This document shows positions 50,244 to 61,480 of a DNA stretch of 64,000 nt, one piece after another (the first letter of the stretch is position 1; every line of letters starts with the position of its first letter). This DNA is from an uncultured Bacteroidota bacterium. GTDB taxonomy: Bacteria; Bacteroidota; Bacteroidia; Flavobacteriales; Flavobacteriaceae. The notes under the pieces are model-generated. The model was not told the DNA's origin. It searched no databases and saw only the letters and a program-made list of their open reading frames with translations. The position numbers and the translations under genes are program-made. Location of the stretch: NCBI GenBank assembly GCA_902560045.1, contig CACEKJ010000002.1, forward strand, positions 26,071-90,070, in the 5' to 3' direction.

Positions 50244-51060
50244 AACTTACCCAATTATTTTTTTCTTTATAGCCCATAAAATCAAAATTGTATTTTTTCA
50301 ATTCTCTGTTAACTTTTTTAAGGTCGTCTTTATAAAATCCACTTATTATTAATTCTGTATTATTAGATGACATTTTTTTAAAATTATTAAAATTATCAAT
50401 CAAATGATTAAGGGTAATATTACACAAAATTAAATCATATTTATTGTATATAAGTGTGTCGGAAGTAGCATGTTGAACATGTATTTTTGAACATTGATTT
50501 CTTGTAAAATTTTCAATCGAATTTTTATAACATTTCAAATCAACATCAACAGCATCAACTTTTTTTGCACCTTTTTTTTCACTAAGAATAGATAAAATCC
50601 CTGTACCCGAGCCTACATCGCACACATTTAAATCTGTTAAATTAGAATCTAAGATATATTTAATCATCAATTGAGTTGATTCATGATGGCCAGTGCCAAA
50701 ACTCATTTCTGGCATAATTATAATTTCATAATCTTTTTTTGAAGCTTTATGGAAAGGCGCCCTGATAACACAATTGTCTCCGATTTTTACCTTTTTAAAA
50801 TTTTTCTCCCACTCTTTATTCCAGTTCTTATTTTCAATAGCATGGATTGAATAACTAATTTTAAATTCCGAAGATTTTAATAGCCTGATATTAGATAGAG
50901 TCTTTTTATTAAAATTGCTTGATTGGATATAAGCAATTACGCCTGTATTAATTTCTTCAAACATTTCATACTCTAATTGGCTTAATTCAGCAATCAAAAT
51001 TTCAACTCCGGGATAAATAGGAGAAATTTTAAATTTTACAGAAACATAATTATAATTCAT
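50215..51060 (-). CDS. prmA: Ribosomal protein L11 methyltransferase
   Basis: MPEMSFGTGHHESTQLM, VCDVGSGTGILSI. Confidence 0.92.
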   Translation of the reverse strand: MNYNYVSVKFKISPIYPGVEILIAELSQLEYEMFEEINTGVIAYIQSSNFNKKTLSNIRLLKSSEFKISYSIHAIENKNWNKEWEKNFKKVKIGDNCVIRAPFHKASKKDYEIIIMPEMSFGTGHHESTQLMIKYILDSNLTDLNVCDVGSGTGILSILSEKKGAKKVDAVDVDLKCYKNSIENFTRNQCSKIHVQHATSDTLIYNKYDLILCNITLNHLIDNFNNFKKMSSNNTELIISGFYKDDLKKVNRELKKYNFDFMGYKEKNNWVSSKYCYNLNC

Positions 51061-51808
51061 TAGCAGCTTTCACAATTTCACTAAAGTCTGATGCATTCAA
51101 AGAAGCTCCTCCTATTAAGCCACCGTCAACATCCTCTAATGAAAAGATTTCTTTGGCATTATTAGGCTTTACACTACCACCGTATAAAATTCTTACACTT
51201 TCAGAGGTTTCAATTCCATAATTTGACTTTATTAGATTTCTAATAAATTCATGCATTTCTTGAATTTGATCGGAACTAGCTGTCATCCCTGTACCAATAG
51301 CCCAAACTGGCTCATAAGCAATTATAATATTTTGAAAGTTAGAAACTTCAAGATGAAAGATACCATTTAAAAGCTGAGATTTGATTATTTCAAAATGATT
51401 GTTATTGTTTCTTTCTGAGAGTTCTTCTCCGATACAAAAAATAACATTCATAGAATTTTGAATAGCTGAATTAACCTTTTTTGATAATATAATATCTGAC
51501 TCGTTAAAATATTTTCTTCTCTCGCTATGACCAACAATGGATGTTTTAACTCCTATACTTAATAACATATCAGCCGAAATCTCTCCGGTATAAGCTCCGC
51601 TTTGCTCGTGATGGAGATCCTGGGAAATCACATCAATTTTAGATGATTCTAGTAATGAATTAGTAAGATATAGATTTGTAAAACTTGGTGCTATTTTAAT
51701 ATCAACATTTGCTGCTGAAATTTCTTTTAGTTGAGAAACAAGATTTTTTGATTCATCAATATTCATATTCATTTTCCAATTTCCTGCTACAATTTTTTTT
51801 CTTTTCAT
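51050..51808 (-). CDS. tpiA: Triosephosphate isomerase
   Basis: VAGNWKMN, VGHSERR, YEPVWAIGTG, LYGGSVKPNN. Confidence 0.96.
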   Translation of the reverse strand: MKRKKIVAGNWKMNMNIDESKNLVSQLKEISAANVDIKIAPSFTNLYLTNSLLESSKIDVISQDLHHEQSGAYTGEISADMLLSIGVKTSIVGHSERRKYFNESDIILSKKVNSAIQNSMNVIFCIGEELSERNNNNHFEIIKSQLLNGIFHLEVSNFQNIIIAYEPVWAIGTGMTASSDQIQEMHEFIRNLIKSNYGIETSESVRILYGGSVKPNNAKEIFSLEDVDGGLIGGASLNASDFSEIVKAANEL

Positions 51809-51809
51809 T

Positions 51810-52886
51810 TTAATTTAATTTTACTCTTGGGTCTAACTTTATGTAAATAATATCTACAAATATATTTATCAATATAAACATAAATGCTATAACAATCACT
51901 GAGCCCATAATCACTGGCAAATCAAGTAGATTTAAAGCATTTACAATCTCCTTACCTATTCCGTTCCAACCAAATATAAATTCAACAAATACAGCACCTG
52001 CCAATAAAGATGCAAACCAACCTGAAATTGCAGTCACAACGGGATTTAAAGAGTTTTTTATTGCATGATTTTTAATAACGTAAAATTTGGATAGGCCCTT
52101 TGCTTTTGCCGTTCTTATATAGTCTTGATTTAATATATTTAAAAGTTCATTTCTCATGAGCTGGCTAATTACAGCCAGAGGACGAATTCCTAATACCACC
52201 GAGGGGAGTAATAAATTTTTTAATTTTAAATGAAAAGACTCTCCGTAATCATCTAATTCATAAAGACTACCAGACATTTCCAAGCCAGTAAAATCTTTAA
52301 GTAGAAAACCAAAAATCCATGCAAAAATAATTGCACTAAAAAAAGAAGGAACACTCATTCCTACAGTACTAAAAAACTGAATTGCAATATCTAGAAATGT
52401 GTTTTTATATAAGGCAGATAAAATTCCCAAGAAAATTCCTAAAATAATAGCAATTGAAATAGCTGAAATTGCAAGAATTATTGTATTTGGTAATGTTTCC
52501 ACAATAATATCTGAAACTTTTTTTCCTTGATTAACAAAAGATGTTCTTAAATAAGGATATTTTATATTAACAGAGTAATTATGAGTTTTTAAAAGTTCTA
52601 ACCCTGTATAATTTTCCCTGTCAAAAAAAGAATAGTCATCTTTGTTTAACGAGTGTAGTGAAAAGGGAGATAAATCATTTAAATAATAAAGATATTGAGT
52701 GCTTAAGGGCTTGTCAAAACCATATTTTTTTTTAACAATATTTAACTGCTCTGAATTTTCATTTTGCCCAAGCATCATTTGTGCTGGGTCTCCAGGCAAT
52801 ACATTAAATAGAAAAAAAATCACTGTTACAACCCCAAATAAAGTTAAAAGAGAATAAAAGAATTTATCAAGAATATATTTAATCAA
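51810..52886 (-). CDS. ABC transporter permease (DppB/OppB family)
   Basis: FNVLPGDPAQMMLG, LRNELLNILNQDYIRTAKAKGLS. Confidence 0.9.
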   Translation of the reverse strand: MIKYILDKFFYSLLTLFGVVTVIFFLFNVLPGDPAQMMLGQNENSEQLNIVKKKYGFDKPLSTQYLYYLNDLSPFSLHSLNKDDYSFFDRENYTGLELLKTHNYSVNIKYPYLRTSFVNQGKKVSDIIVETLPNTIILAISAISIAIILGIFLGILSALYKNTFLDIAIQFFSTVGMSVPSFFSAIIFAWIFGFLLKDFTGLEMSGSLYELDDYGESFHLKLKNLLLPSVVLGIRPLAVISQLMRNELLNILNQDYIRTAKAKGLSKFYVIKNHAIKNSLNPVVTAISGWFASLLAGAVFVEFIFGWNGIGKEIVNALNLLDLPVIMGSVIVIAFMFILINIFVDIIYIKLDPRVKLN

Positions 52887-53984
52887 TTATTTAAAATTTA
52901 AGTCTAAAAAATCGATATGATGTTTCTTATCTATTACCATTCCTTTATTTAAAACAATAGCCCCGGGATTAGAACGGACAATTGTTTTTAAAGCTGTTTC
53001 GTCACAAGTATAAAAATCAAAAAATAGATTGTTAGTTTTCAAAAAAAGATTTCTTTCTTCGACCGATGAAGCAGTGAGGCCTATTACCTTATAACCCAAC
53101 TCCCTTGCTTTTTCAGATGAATCAATCATTTTTTGAATTGAACTTTTTGAGAATTTTTCAAGGTTATAAGAAATATATATTACCAATTTCTCTTCGTTTA
53201 ATATCTCAAATGTTAAATCATTGTTATTAACCTCAATTGTGAAATCATAAATCAAAGGCTCATAGCCTTTTTCGATTAATTTGGTCTCAACTTTAACAAA
53301 ATCCCATGAAACATCGGGATACTCCCCATTTGTAATAATTGTCTTTTTTTCATTACCATCCATAAATTCCCAATTGTATTCATAAATATCTTTTGGAGCG
53401 TCATCAGGAACTAACATGTTTTCTATTATATTATCTCCAATTTTATATGCTCTAAAATCTAAAATTGGTAAATGATTTAAGACACGATAAGTAATAAGAA
53501 TACATGAAATTAACGAGAATACAATAACATAGTTTTCAATTGGAGGCTTTAATAAAGGTTTGATTAAATTTTTCTTAAAATATAGGAATGAGATCATTAT
53601 CAATAGAACCACGTCCTTTGTAAATGATTCCCAAGGGGTAAGTTTGATTGCATCTCCGAAGCATCCGCAATCGGTAACTTTATTAAAGTACGCTGAATAC
53701 CAGGTAAGGAATGTAAAAAAAATAATCATCAATAATAAACTCCATATTGTAATATTTTTCTTATAACCAATGATTAAAAAGACTCCAAGTACAACCTCAA
53801 CAATAACAATAAATATTGCCATTGGAAGAACAGTTGGGATTAAAAAATCGATATCAAAAACAGTGGGTCCAAAATATTCTTCTAATTTAAACGAGAAACC
53901 TACGGGATCATTTAATTTAATCAAACCAGAAAAAATAAAGAGCGAACCAACAAAATATCTAAAAAATGTAGTTAATAATTTCAT
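52887..53984 (-). CDS. DoxX-like / BT_3928-family membrane protein
   Basis: FRYFVGSLFIFSGLIKLNDPVGFSFKLEEYF, TDCGCFGDAIKLTPW. Confidence 0.85.
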   Translation of the reverse strand: MKLLTTFFRYFVGSLFIFSGLIKLNDPVGFSFKLEEYFGPTVFDIDFLIPTVLPMAIFIVIVEVVLGVFLIIGYKKNITIWSLLLMIIFFTFLTWYSAYFNKVTDCGCFGDAIKLTPWESFTKDVVLLIMISFLYFKKNLIKPLLKPPIENYVIVFSLISCILITYRVLNHLPILDFRAYKIGDNIIENMLVPDDAPKDIYEYNWEFMDGNEKKTIITNGEYPDVSWDFVKVETKLIEKGYEPLIYDFTIEVNNNDLTFEILNEEKLVIYISYNLEKFSKSSIQKMIDSSEKARELGYKVIGLTASSVEERNLFLKTNNLFFDFYTCDETALKTIVRSNPGAIVLNKGMVIDKKHHIDFLDLNFK

Positions 53985-54520
53985 TATAGCTTTAAATGGA
54001 TTAGGGCAAAAACTGCATAGTTAATTATATCTGTGTAATTTGCGTCAATTCCTTCGCTAACTAGGGTACTACCCTGATTGTCTTCGATTTGTTTGACTCT
54101 TAGTAATTTTTGTAAAATTAAATCTGTTAACGAGCTAACTCTCATTTCTCTCCATGCTTCACCATAATCGTGATTTTTATTCATCATCAAATCTCTTGTT
54201 TTATTCATCATCAAATCATAAAACTCAATAGATTCACTTGGTGACAAATCAGGCGCCTCAGCAATTCCTTTTTCAATTTGAATAAGAGCCATAATAGAAT
54301 AATTTATTATTCCTATAAACTCATCTGTTTGCCCTTCATCGATCATTTGAACAGAATTTTGTTGAAGACCTCTAATTCTTTGAGCTTTAATAAAAATCTG
54401 ATCAGTTAAAGATGATAGTCTTAGTATTCTCCAAGCACTTCCATAATCATGTAATTTCTTTTCAAAAAGTGATTTACATTTGGATGTCACATTATCGTAT
54501 TGCCTTAGTGTTTTTTGCAC
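53984..54520 (-). CDS. DUF1599 protein with internal domain duplication
   Basis: Two copies of HDYG(S/E)AWR..R(L/V)SSLTD. Confidence 0.85.
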   Translation of the reverse strand: MQKTLRQYDNVTSKCKSLFEKKLHDYGSAWRILRLSSLTDQIFIKAQRIRGLQQNSVQMIDEGQTDEFIGIINYSIMALIQIEKGIAEAPDLSPSESIEFYDLMMNKTRDLMMNKNHDYGEAWREMRVSSLTDLILQKLLRVKQIEDNQGSTLVSEGIDANYTDIINYAVFALIHLKL

Positions 54521-54602
54521 GAATAGTAGTAATTTTACGTAAATTTCGATTAAATATCTTTAATCGTCAAACAAACATCTTTAAATTTTTAAACATACCA
54601 AA

Positions 54603-55427
54603 ATGACAATAAAATTAAAAGAAAGACTCTTAGATTTATCAAGTCCAATGATTATGGGAATTTTAAATGTCACCCCTGACTCTTTTTATGATGGTGGATT
54701 CTATGACAATCAAAAAAAAGTGATTGATCAAGTTGAAAAAATGATTAATGATGGGGCAAGTATTATAGATATTGGCGGTTATAGCTCAAGACCGGGCGCA
54801 GATAATATTAGCCCTGAAGTTGAGTTAGCTCGTGTTTTACCTATTGTAAAATTGATTAAAGAAAGGTTTTCAAAGATTTTAATTTCGATTGATACGTTTA
54901 GAAGTGAAGTAGCAAAACAATGTGTTGAAAATGGTGCTGATATTATAAATGATATTTCGGGCGGAAGTTTAGATTCAAAAATGTTTGAAACCGTAGCAAA
55001 GTTGAATGTTCCTTACATTATAATGCACATGAGAGGAAATCCTTCTAATATGATGGATAAAACCGACTATGAAAATATTATCGAAGAAATGGAGAACTAT
55101 TTTTCTAAAAAAATTGAATTAGCTAAAAGTTTTGGTGTAAATGACATTATTATTGATCCAGGATTTGGTTTTGCAAAGACAACTAATCAAAATTTTGATA
55201 TTTTAAAAAACTTAACTTATTTGAAAAAACTTGATAAACCATTGCTTGTTGGTGTATCAAGAAAATCAATGATTTATAAAACTCTTAATTTATCTCCCAT
55301 CGATTCATTGAATGGCTCCACGGTATTACATACAATTTCATTGTTGAAGGGAGCTAATATTATAAGAGTACACGATGTGAAAGAGGCAAACGAATGCATC
55401 AGGTTGGTAAATGAATTGAAGTCTTAA
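54603..55427 (+). CDS. folP: Dihydropteroate synthase
   Basis: GILNVTPDSFYDGG, DIGGYSSRPGA, DPGFGFAKT. Confidence 0.95.
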   Translation: MTIKLKERLLDLSSPMIMGILNVTPDSFYDGGFYDNQKKVIDQVEKMINDGASIIDIGGYSSRPGADNISPEVELARVLPIVKLIKERFSKILISIDTFRSEVAKQCVENGADIINDISGGSLDSKMFETVAKLNVPYIIMHMRGNPSNMMDKTDYENIIEEMENYFSKKIELAKSFGVNDIIIDPGFGFAKTTNQNFDILKNLTYLKKLDKPLLVGVSRKSMIYKTLNLSPIDSLNGSTVLHTISLLKGANIIRVHDVKEANECIRLVNELKS

Positions 55428-55456
55428 AATTAATTAATCCTATATTTGTAATAATT

Positions 55457-56248
55457 ATGGACTTTGTAAGTGAAATTCTAAACTTTTCTATAATTGATGT
55501 ACTAGACATCATTCTTGTTGCTAGTCTTTTATATTACGCATACAAACTTTTAAAAGGAACCGTAGCAATTAATATTTTTATTGGAATTATTCTGATTTAT
55601 CTTGTTTGGAGAATTACCGTATTATTAGATATGGAATTGTTATCAAGCATTATAGGAGGTTTTATGAGTGTAGGTATTATAGCATTAATTGTTGTATTTC
55701 AACCTGAAATACGAAAATTTTTACTAATGGTTGGTTCTACAAATCTTTCTAAAAAAGGATCTTTTTTAGAAAAAATAAAATTTTTCAAAAACCAAAGACT
55801 AGAACGAGATACTACCGATATTGAATCCGTTATGTTAGCATGCAATAACATGAGTCAATCAAAAACAGGTGCTTTAATTGTAATTGAAAGAAGTAATAAT
55901 TTGAATTTCTTAGAAGACTCAGGAGATGAGATGAATATAATGGTAACTCAGCCTATTTTAGAAAGTATTTTTTTTAAAAATAGTCCTCTTCATGATGGTG
56001 CTATTATTATTTCAAATAATTTTATCAAGGCTACAAGGGTGGTACTTCCAATTAATAATCAATCTAAAATATCTGTTAAATATGGCCTAAGGCATAGAGC
56101 TGCGGTTAGCATTACTGAAAAAACAGATGCAGTTGCAATCGTAGTTTCTGAAGAAAATGGAAAGATTTCTTACATTAAAAACGGAAAGTTTATTGAATTT
56201 GTTTCGGTTGAAAATCTTACAAAATTAATCGAAAAAGACCTTTCTTAA
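55457..56248 (+). CDS. cdaA: Diadenylate cyclase CdaA
   Basis: SPLHDGAIIIS and LRHRAAVSITEKTDA. Confidence 0.92.
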   Translation: MDFVSEILNFSIIDVLDIILVASLLYYAYKLLKGTVAINIFIGIILIYLVWRITVLLDMELLSSIIGGFMSVGIIALIVVFQPEIRKFLLMVGSTNLSKKGSFLEKIKFFKNQRLERDTTDIESVMLACNNMSQSKTGALIVIERSNNLNFLEDSGDEMNIMVTQPILESIFFKNSPLHDGAIIISNNFIKATRVVLPINNQSKISVKYGLRHRAAVSITEKTDAVAIVVSEENGKISYIKNGKFIEFVSVENLTKLIEKDLS

Positions 56249-58017
56249 GTTGTGATCAAACTACCCTCTTTTTTTAGCTGGGCATCATAAAGTTTTTTAT
56301 AAAAACCGTCTTTATTAACAATAAGACTACTGTGGGTTCCCTGTTCTACAATTTTTCCTTTATCCATAACTATTATATTATCAGCTTTCATTATTGTACT
56401 TAATCTGTGGGCGATGATAATTGACGTTCTGTTCTTTGTTATTTTTTCTATTGCATTTTGAATTAATAATTCAGAATCTGTATCAATTGAAGAAGTTGCT
56501 TCATCTAGAATAAGAATCTGTGGATCTTTAATATAAGCCCTTAGGAATGAAATTAATTGTCTTTGTCCTGTTGAAATACCAGCGCCTCTCTCTCTAACAT
56601 TGTAATTATATCCTTCAGGAAGTCCGCTGATAAATCCATCTATTTGGATTTCCTTAGCTGCATTTTTTACCCTCAAAAAAGGAATATCCATATTCTTAAG
56701 GGTGATGTTATTTAAAATCGTATCAGAAAAAAGATGTACATCTTGGGAAACAAAACCAATATTTTTTCTTAGAGATGATATTTTATATTCCTCAATATTA
56801 ATATCATCAATATAAATATTCCCTTTATCCAAATTATAGAATCTGTTTAGCAACTTTATAATTGTAGATTTTCCAGAGCCTGTAGCTCCAACAATTGCAT
56901 TTGTAGTTCCAGCCTGAATTTCCAAGTTAAAATTTTCAATAACCTTTTCGGACTTATTATACGAGAAATAGACGTTTTTATATCTGATTTCCCCTTTAAT
57001 ATTATCAGCTATTTTTACCCCAATATCATTAATTGAAGATTCTGTATCTAAAATTTTAAAAACCCTTTCAGCCGCTACCATGCCCATTAGTAAAGTATTA
57101 AATTTATTAGCAATTTGATATAGGGGTCTAAATAGCATTGGGATCATCATAATAAATGCTGTAAGTTCACCTAGGGATGCCGTGTTTTCTAAGACAGTAT
57201 TCATTCCACCATACCAAACAACTAAACCTAAAGTCAGTGATGAAAATATTTCAGCCACTGGAAAAAATATGGAATTATACCAAACAGTTTTTAGCCAAGC
57301 TTTTTTATGTCTCTCATTAATTTTTTTAAATTTCTCATACTCAACCTTTTCTCTTGCAAAAAGTTGTAAAACATTAATTCCAGTGACCCTCTCTTGTACA
57401 AAAGAATTTAAATTTGCAACCTCATTTCTTACTTCATCAAAAGCTGACTTCATATATTTTTGAAAAATTTTTGTTGCCATTAAAATAAACGGAAGGGATA
57501 TAAAAACAATTAAGCTAAGTTCCCAGTTCATATTTATCATTACAATAGAAACAATCAGCATTTTTAAAATATCACTTAAGATCATGAAAAGACCTTGCCC
57601 AAAAATATCAGCAATTCTTTCCATATCCGTTACAGTTCTAGTAATTAATATACCAACTGACGACTTATCATAATATTTCATTTTAAAATTCTGTATATGA
57701 TTAAATAATTTTACTCGAATATCTTTAACAACCGATTGACCTAATAATCCGGCATTATAAATAAAAGAATAGTTGCAAAGTACCTCAAGGATTAATAATA
57801 GAACCATTATTAAAATGTATTGAAGAAAGAAATCATAATTATATTGAGTTAAGTTCTCGTCAACAATTTTTTCTAATACAACAGGTCTAAGCGCACCAAA
57901 AACTGACAATCCAAATACAGAGAAAATTGAGATAATAAAGATTTTGTTATAAAACCTAACATAGGTCAACAGTCTTTTAAATAACTCTATATTATATACA
58001 TTAGTTTTATTACTCAT
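56245..58017 (-). CDS. ABC exporter, MsbA-like
   Basis: TM domain + GATGSGKSTIIKLLNRFY, STGQRQLISFLRA, ILDEATSSIDTDSE. Confidence 0.9.
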   Translation of the reverse strand: MSNKTNVYNIELFKRLLTYVRFYNKIFIISIFSVFGLSVFGALRPVVLEKIVDENLTQYNYDFFLQYILIMVLLLILEVLCNYSFIYNAGLLGQSVVKDIRVKLFNHIQNFKMKYYDKSSVGILITRTVTDMERIADIFGQGLFMILSDILKMLIVSIVMINMNWELSLIVFISLPFILMATKIFQKYMKSAFDEVRNEVANLNSFVQERVTGINVLQLFAREKVEYEKFKKINERHKKAWLKTVWYNSIFFPVAEIFSSLTLGLVVWYGGMNTVLENTASLGELTAFIMMIPMLFRPLYQIANKFNTLLMGMVAAERVFKILDTESSINDIGVKIADNIKGEIRYKNVYFSYNKSEKVIENFNLEIQAGTTNAIVGATGSGKSTIIKLLNRFYNLDKGNIYIDDINIEEYKISSLRKNIGFVSQDVHLFSDTILNNITLKNMDIPFLRVKNAAKEIQIDGFISGLPEGYNYNVRERGAGISTGQRQLISFLRAYIKDPQILILDEATSSIDTDSELLIQNAIEKITKNRTSIIIAHRLSTIMKADNIIVMDKGKIVEQGTHSSLIVNKDGFYKKLYDAQLKKEGSLITT

Positions 58018-58783
58018 CTAAGAAAACATTTTTTGGATATTCAACATTTGATAAAAACAAAGCGTGTGCAGGAACTGAAGGTCCAGCGTATATTCTATTT
58101 GATTTTTCTATTATCTCTGTTAAATTTTTTATTGATATTTTCTTTAGTGAAACATCTAAAATTGTTCCAATTAAAGATCGAACCATATTTCTTAAAAATC
58201 TATTTGCACGAATTCTAAAAATAATTTCTGATTCTTTTATTTCATAATTAAAATCAAAAATTTCACAATTATAGTTTGTAACATCTGATTTTGTTCTACA
58301 AAAAGATTTGAAATTTTTTGTATTCTTTAAAATATCTATGGCCTTATCGATTTTATCAAAATCTAATTTTTTTGAAAAAAAATATTTTTTGTCGTGATTG
58401 TAAACGTCTTTAATTTGTGTAATATAATACTCATATTCTCTTGAAATAGCATCAAATCTTGCATGTGAATCGTGTCTTACCTTATGGATATTTGCAATCC
58501 CTATATCTTTATTAAGAAAAGCATTTAATTTATAAATTAAATGCTCTAAATCAATCGGTTCTTCAAAATCAAAATGGGCATACATTTGCTTTGCATGAAC
58601 CCCAGTATCTGTTCTGCCAGCACCTAGAATTTTAATTTTTTGTTTTAATAAGATTTCTAATGACTTTTCAATGGTCTGCTGAACGCTCATCGCATTCGGT
58701 TGGTATTGCCAACCGTGAAAATTTTTTCCGTTGTATGAAAGTTCAATGAAATATCTCAATCTATTCGTAAGTTTGTAAAACAA
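58010..58783 (-). CDS. truA: tRNA pseudouridine synthase A
   Basis: YNGKNFHGWQYQPN, GAGRTDTGVHA, RFLRNMVRSLIGT. Confidence 0.95.
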   Translation of the reverse strand: MFYKLTNRLRYFIELSYNGKNFHGWQYQPNAMSVQQTIEKSLEILLKQKIKILGAGRTDTGVHAKQMYAHFDFEEPIDLEHLIYKLNAFLNKDIGIANIHKVRHDSHARFDAISREYEYYITQIKDVYNHDKKYFFSKKLDFDKIDKAIDILKNTKNFKSFCRTKSDVTNYNCEIFDFNYEIKESEIIFRIRANRFLRNMVRSLIGTILDVSLKKISIKNLTEIIEKSNRIYAGPSVPAHALFLSNVEYPKNVFLDE

Positions 58784-58814
58784 ATATATACTTAATAATC
58801 ATACAGAAAATAAT

Positions 58815-59306
58815 TTGAGAAAAATTCTTCTTTTATCAGACACACACGGTTTTTTAGATGAAAAAATTATTAAATATGCAAACACTGTTGATGAAATATG
58901 GCATGCTGGTGATGTTGGCGACGTTACAATAATAGATCAACTTAAGCAGATAAAACCGTTAAAGGGAGTTTACGGAAATATTGACAATCATGAAGTCAGA
59001 AAAGAATTACCGCTTGATTGTAAATTTTACTGTGAAAATATTTATGTCTGGATAACTCACATTGGAGGTTATCCAAACAGATATAAGCAAAGAATTAAAG
59101 ATGGATTTAAGTCAAATAAGGTAAATCTCTTTATTTGTGGTCACTCACATATTTTAAAAATTATTTTTGATAAAAAATATAATCTTCTACATATAAATCC
59201 TGGAGCCATAGGAAAGCATGGATTTCATAAAAAAAGGACCATGGTAAGATTTGATGTAGATGAGGACAAAATTGAAAATTTAGAAGTCATAGAATTCAAC
59301 AGATAA
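58815..59306 (+). CDS. YfcE/MJ0936-family metallophosphoesterase
   Basis: LLLSDTHG, IWHAGDVGD, VYGNIDNHEVR, CGHSHI. Confidence 0.9.
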   Translation: MRKILLLSDTHGFLDEKIIKYANTVDEIWHAGDVGDVTIIDQLKQIKPLKGVYGNIDNHEVRKELPLDCKFYCENIYVWITHIGGYPNRYKQRIKDGFKSNKVNLFICGHSHILKIIFDKKYNLLHINPGAIGKHGFHKKRTMVRFDVDEDKIENLEVIEFNR

Positions 59307-59768
59307 TTATCTGATTCTATTTAATGAACTAACTAGATCATCGTCTTTTTTTATTGACTTTTTTGCTAAATGTATGAGATAGCTACAAATAAAAGGATTT
59401 AAGATTGCAGCATACATAAGAAATTCAAGTGTTTTCGAAGGCATTAGATCAATTAAACCTTGCAAAACATTATAAAAATAAAATATTGTGAAAAAACACA
59501 TAAATAAACTCAATCTATAGGCATGTGTAGAAAGACTAAACTGAAGGGCACGATTTCTAAACAATAACATGCTTATTATGCAAAGGACAACAATAAGTAA
59601 AGGAATAAATGAAATTATGATAAAAATAAAGTCTGGAATGGTTATTTCAGCAAGAACATCTTGAAGAATTAAAAAACCCTTATTGAACCATTCCATTCCA
59701 AAAAACCAATAATTAAAATAAAACAAACTAGATAAAAGCAAATATATAGACTGAATTCTCTGAATCAT
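59307..59768 (-). CDS. DUF4293 membrane protein
   Basis: MIQRIQSIYLLLSSLFYFNYWF, four TM. Confidence 0.8.
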   Translation of the reverse strand: MIQRIQSIYLLLSSLFYFNYWFFGMEWFNKGFLILQDVLAEITIPDFIFIIISFIPLLIVVLCIISMLLFRNRALQFSLSTHAYRLSLFMCFFTIFYFYNVLQGLIDLMPSKTLEFLMYAAILNPFICSYLIHLAKKSIKKDDDLVSSLNRIR

Positions 59769-59953
59769 GATAATTTAATTTTAAATCAAATTTACTAGAA
59801 TTAAAAAAAAAATTAGGTTGAATTTAAAATAATGTTGTATAATTGTACAGAATTCTTCTATCAGAGAAAAATTTAATTAACTTCAAATCACATACCCTTA
59901 TAACTATTATTCATTTTAGGGTATAATTCTCAAAAATAATTTAACAATACACA

Positions 59954-61456
59954 ATGTTTGAAATATCAAAATTAAAAGAAAAAAAACTATCTGAGTTACA
60001 AGAAATTGCAGAAAACCTAAAAATCTCAAAGTTTAAAACTTTAAAAAAATTAGATTTAGTATATAAGATATTAGATCACCAAGCTTCTAATCCTGAAGAA
60101 AAAGACAACGTTCAAGAGGATAAACCAAATAAACCTAATCCTAAATTCAAAACACGAAAGAAGCCTCACAGATCAGAAGATGGTAAAGAAAGTGAAGAAA
60201 AAAATTCTTCAGATGAAAAAAATAATAGACCTGAGAAAAAACACCATACTTCTAAAAAAGATGGAAATCAAAGAAAACCAAAGGCAGAGCCAAACGGAAA
60301 CAGAGACAAAAGAAACAGATACAAAGAGCCAGATTTTGAATTTGATGCGATTATCGAAAGTGAAGGTGTTCTTGATGTAATGCAAGATGGTTATGGGTTT
60401 TTAAGATCATCGGATTATAATTACCTTTCATCACCTGATGACATTTATGTTTCGCAGTCTCAAATCAGATTATTTGGACTAAAAAAAGGAGATACAGTTC
60501 TTGGGAATGTAAGACCTCCTAAAGAAGGAGAAAAGTATTTTCCTTTAATTCAGGTTAATAAAATAAATGGACTTGATCCAAAAATTGTTAGAGATAGGGT
60601 GTCTTTTGAACACCTAACACCTTTATTTCCTGAGGAAAAATTTAACTTGGCAGATAAAAATAATACAATATCTACAAGAGTTATGGATCTATTTTCACCT
60701 ATTGGTAAGGGTCAAAGAGGGATGATCGTTTCGCAACCTAAAACAGGTAAAACAATGCTTCTTAAAGACATTGCAAATGCGATTGCTGCAAATCACCCAG
60801 AGGTTTATCAATTAATATTACTTATTGATGAAAGACCAGAAGAAGTTACCGATATGCAAAGGAATGTGAAAGGTGAAGTAATTGCCTCTACTTTTGATAA
60901 GGAAGCTAATGAACACGTAAGAATTGCTAATATAGTCTTAGAAAAAGCAAAAAGGCTTGTGGAGTGTGGTTACGATGTAGTTATTTTACTTGATTCTATA
61001 ACAAGGTTAGCCAGAGCTTATAACACTGTACAACCTGCGTCTGGTAAAATCTTAAGTGGTGGAGTTGATGCAAATGCTCTACACAAACCTAAGAGATTTT
61101 TCGGAGCTGCTAGGAACATAGAAAATGGAGGTTCCCTTTCTATAATTGCAACTGCACTTACCGAAACTGGATCAAAAATGGATGAAGTTATTTTTGAAGA
61201 ATTCAAGGGTACAGGTAATATGGAACTTCAACTGGATAGAAATATTTCTAACAGAAGAATTTTCCCTGCAATTGATCTTACATCTTCAAGTACAAGAAGA
61301 GATGACTTATTACTTGATGAAAAAACCGTTCAAAGAATGTGGGTCATGAGAAAATATTTAGCTGATATGAACCCAGTTGAAGCAATGGAATTTGTTAATG
61401 AGAGATTCAAACAAACTCTTAACAATGAAGAGTTTCTGATTTCCATGAATGGCTAA
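59954..61456 (+). CDS. rho: Transcription termination factor Rho with long charged N-terminal insertion
   Basis: [50 protein letters not shown]. Confidence 0.97.
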   Translation: MFEISKLKEKKLSELQEIAENLKISKFKTLKKLDLVYKILDHQASNPEEKDNVQEDKPNKPNPKFKTRKKPHRSEDGKESEEKNSSDEKNNRPEKKHHTSKKDGNQRKPKAEPNGNRDKRNRYKEPDFEFDAIIESEGVLDVMQDGYGFLRSSDYNYLSSPDDIYVSQSQIRLFGLKKGDTVLGNVRPPKEGEKYFPLIQVNKINGLDPKIVRDRVSFEHLTPLFPEEKFNLADKNNTISTRVMDLFSPIGKGQRGMIVSQPKTGKTMLLKDIANAIAANHPEVYQLILLIDERPEEVTDMQRNVKGEVIASTFDKEANEHVRIANIVLEKAKRLVECGYDVVILLDSITRLARAYNTVQPASGKILSGGVDANALHKPKRFFGAARNIENGGSLSIIATALTETGSKMDEVIFEEFKGTGNMELQLDRNISNRRIFPAIDLTSSSTRRDDLLLDEKTVQRMWVMRKYLADMNPVEAMEFVNERFKQTLNNEEFLISMNG

Positions 61457-61480
61457 AAATCATCGATTAAATTTTTATTT

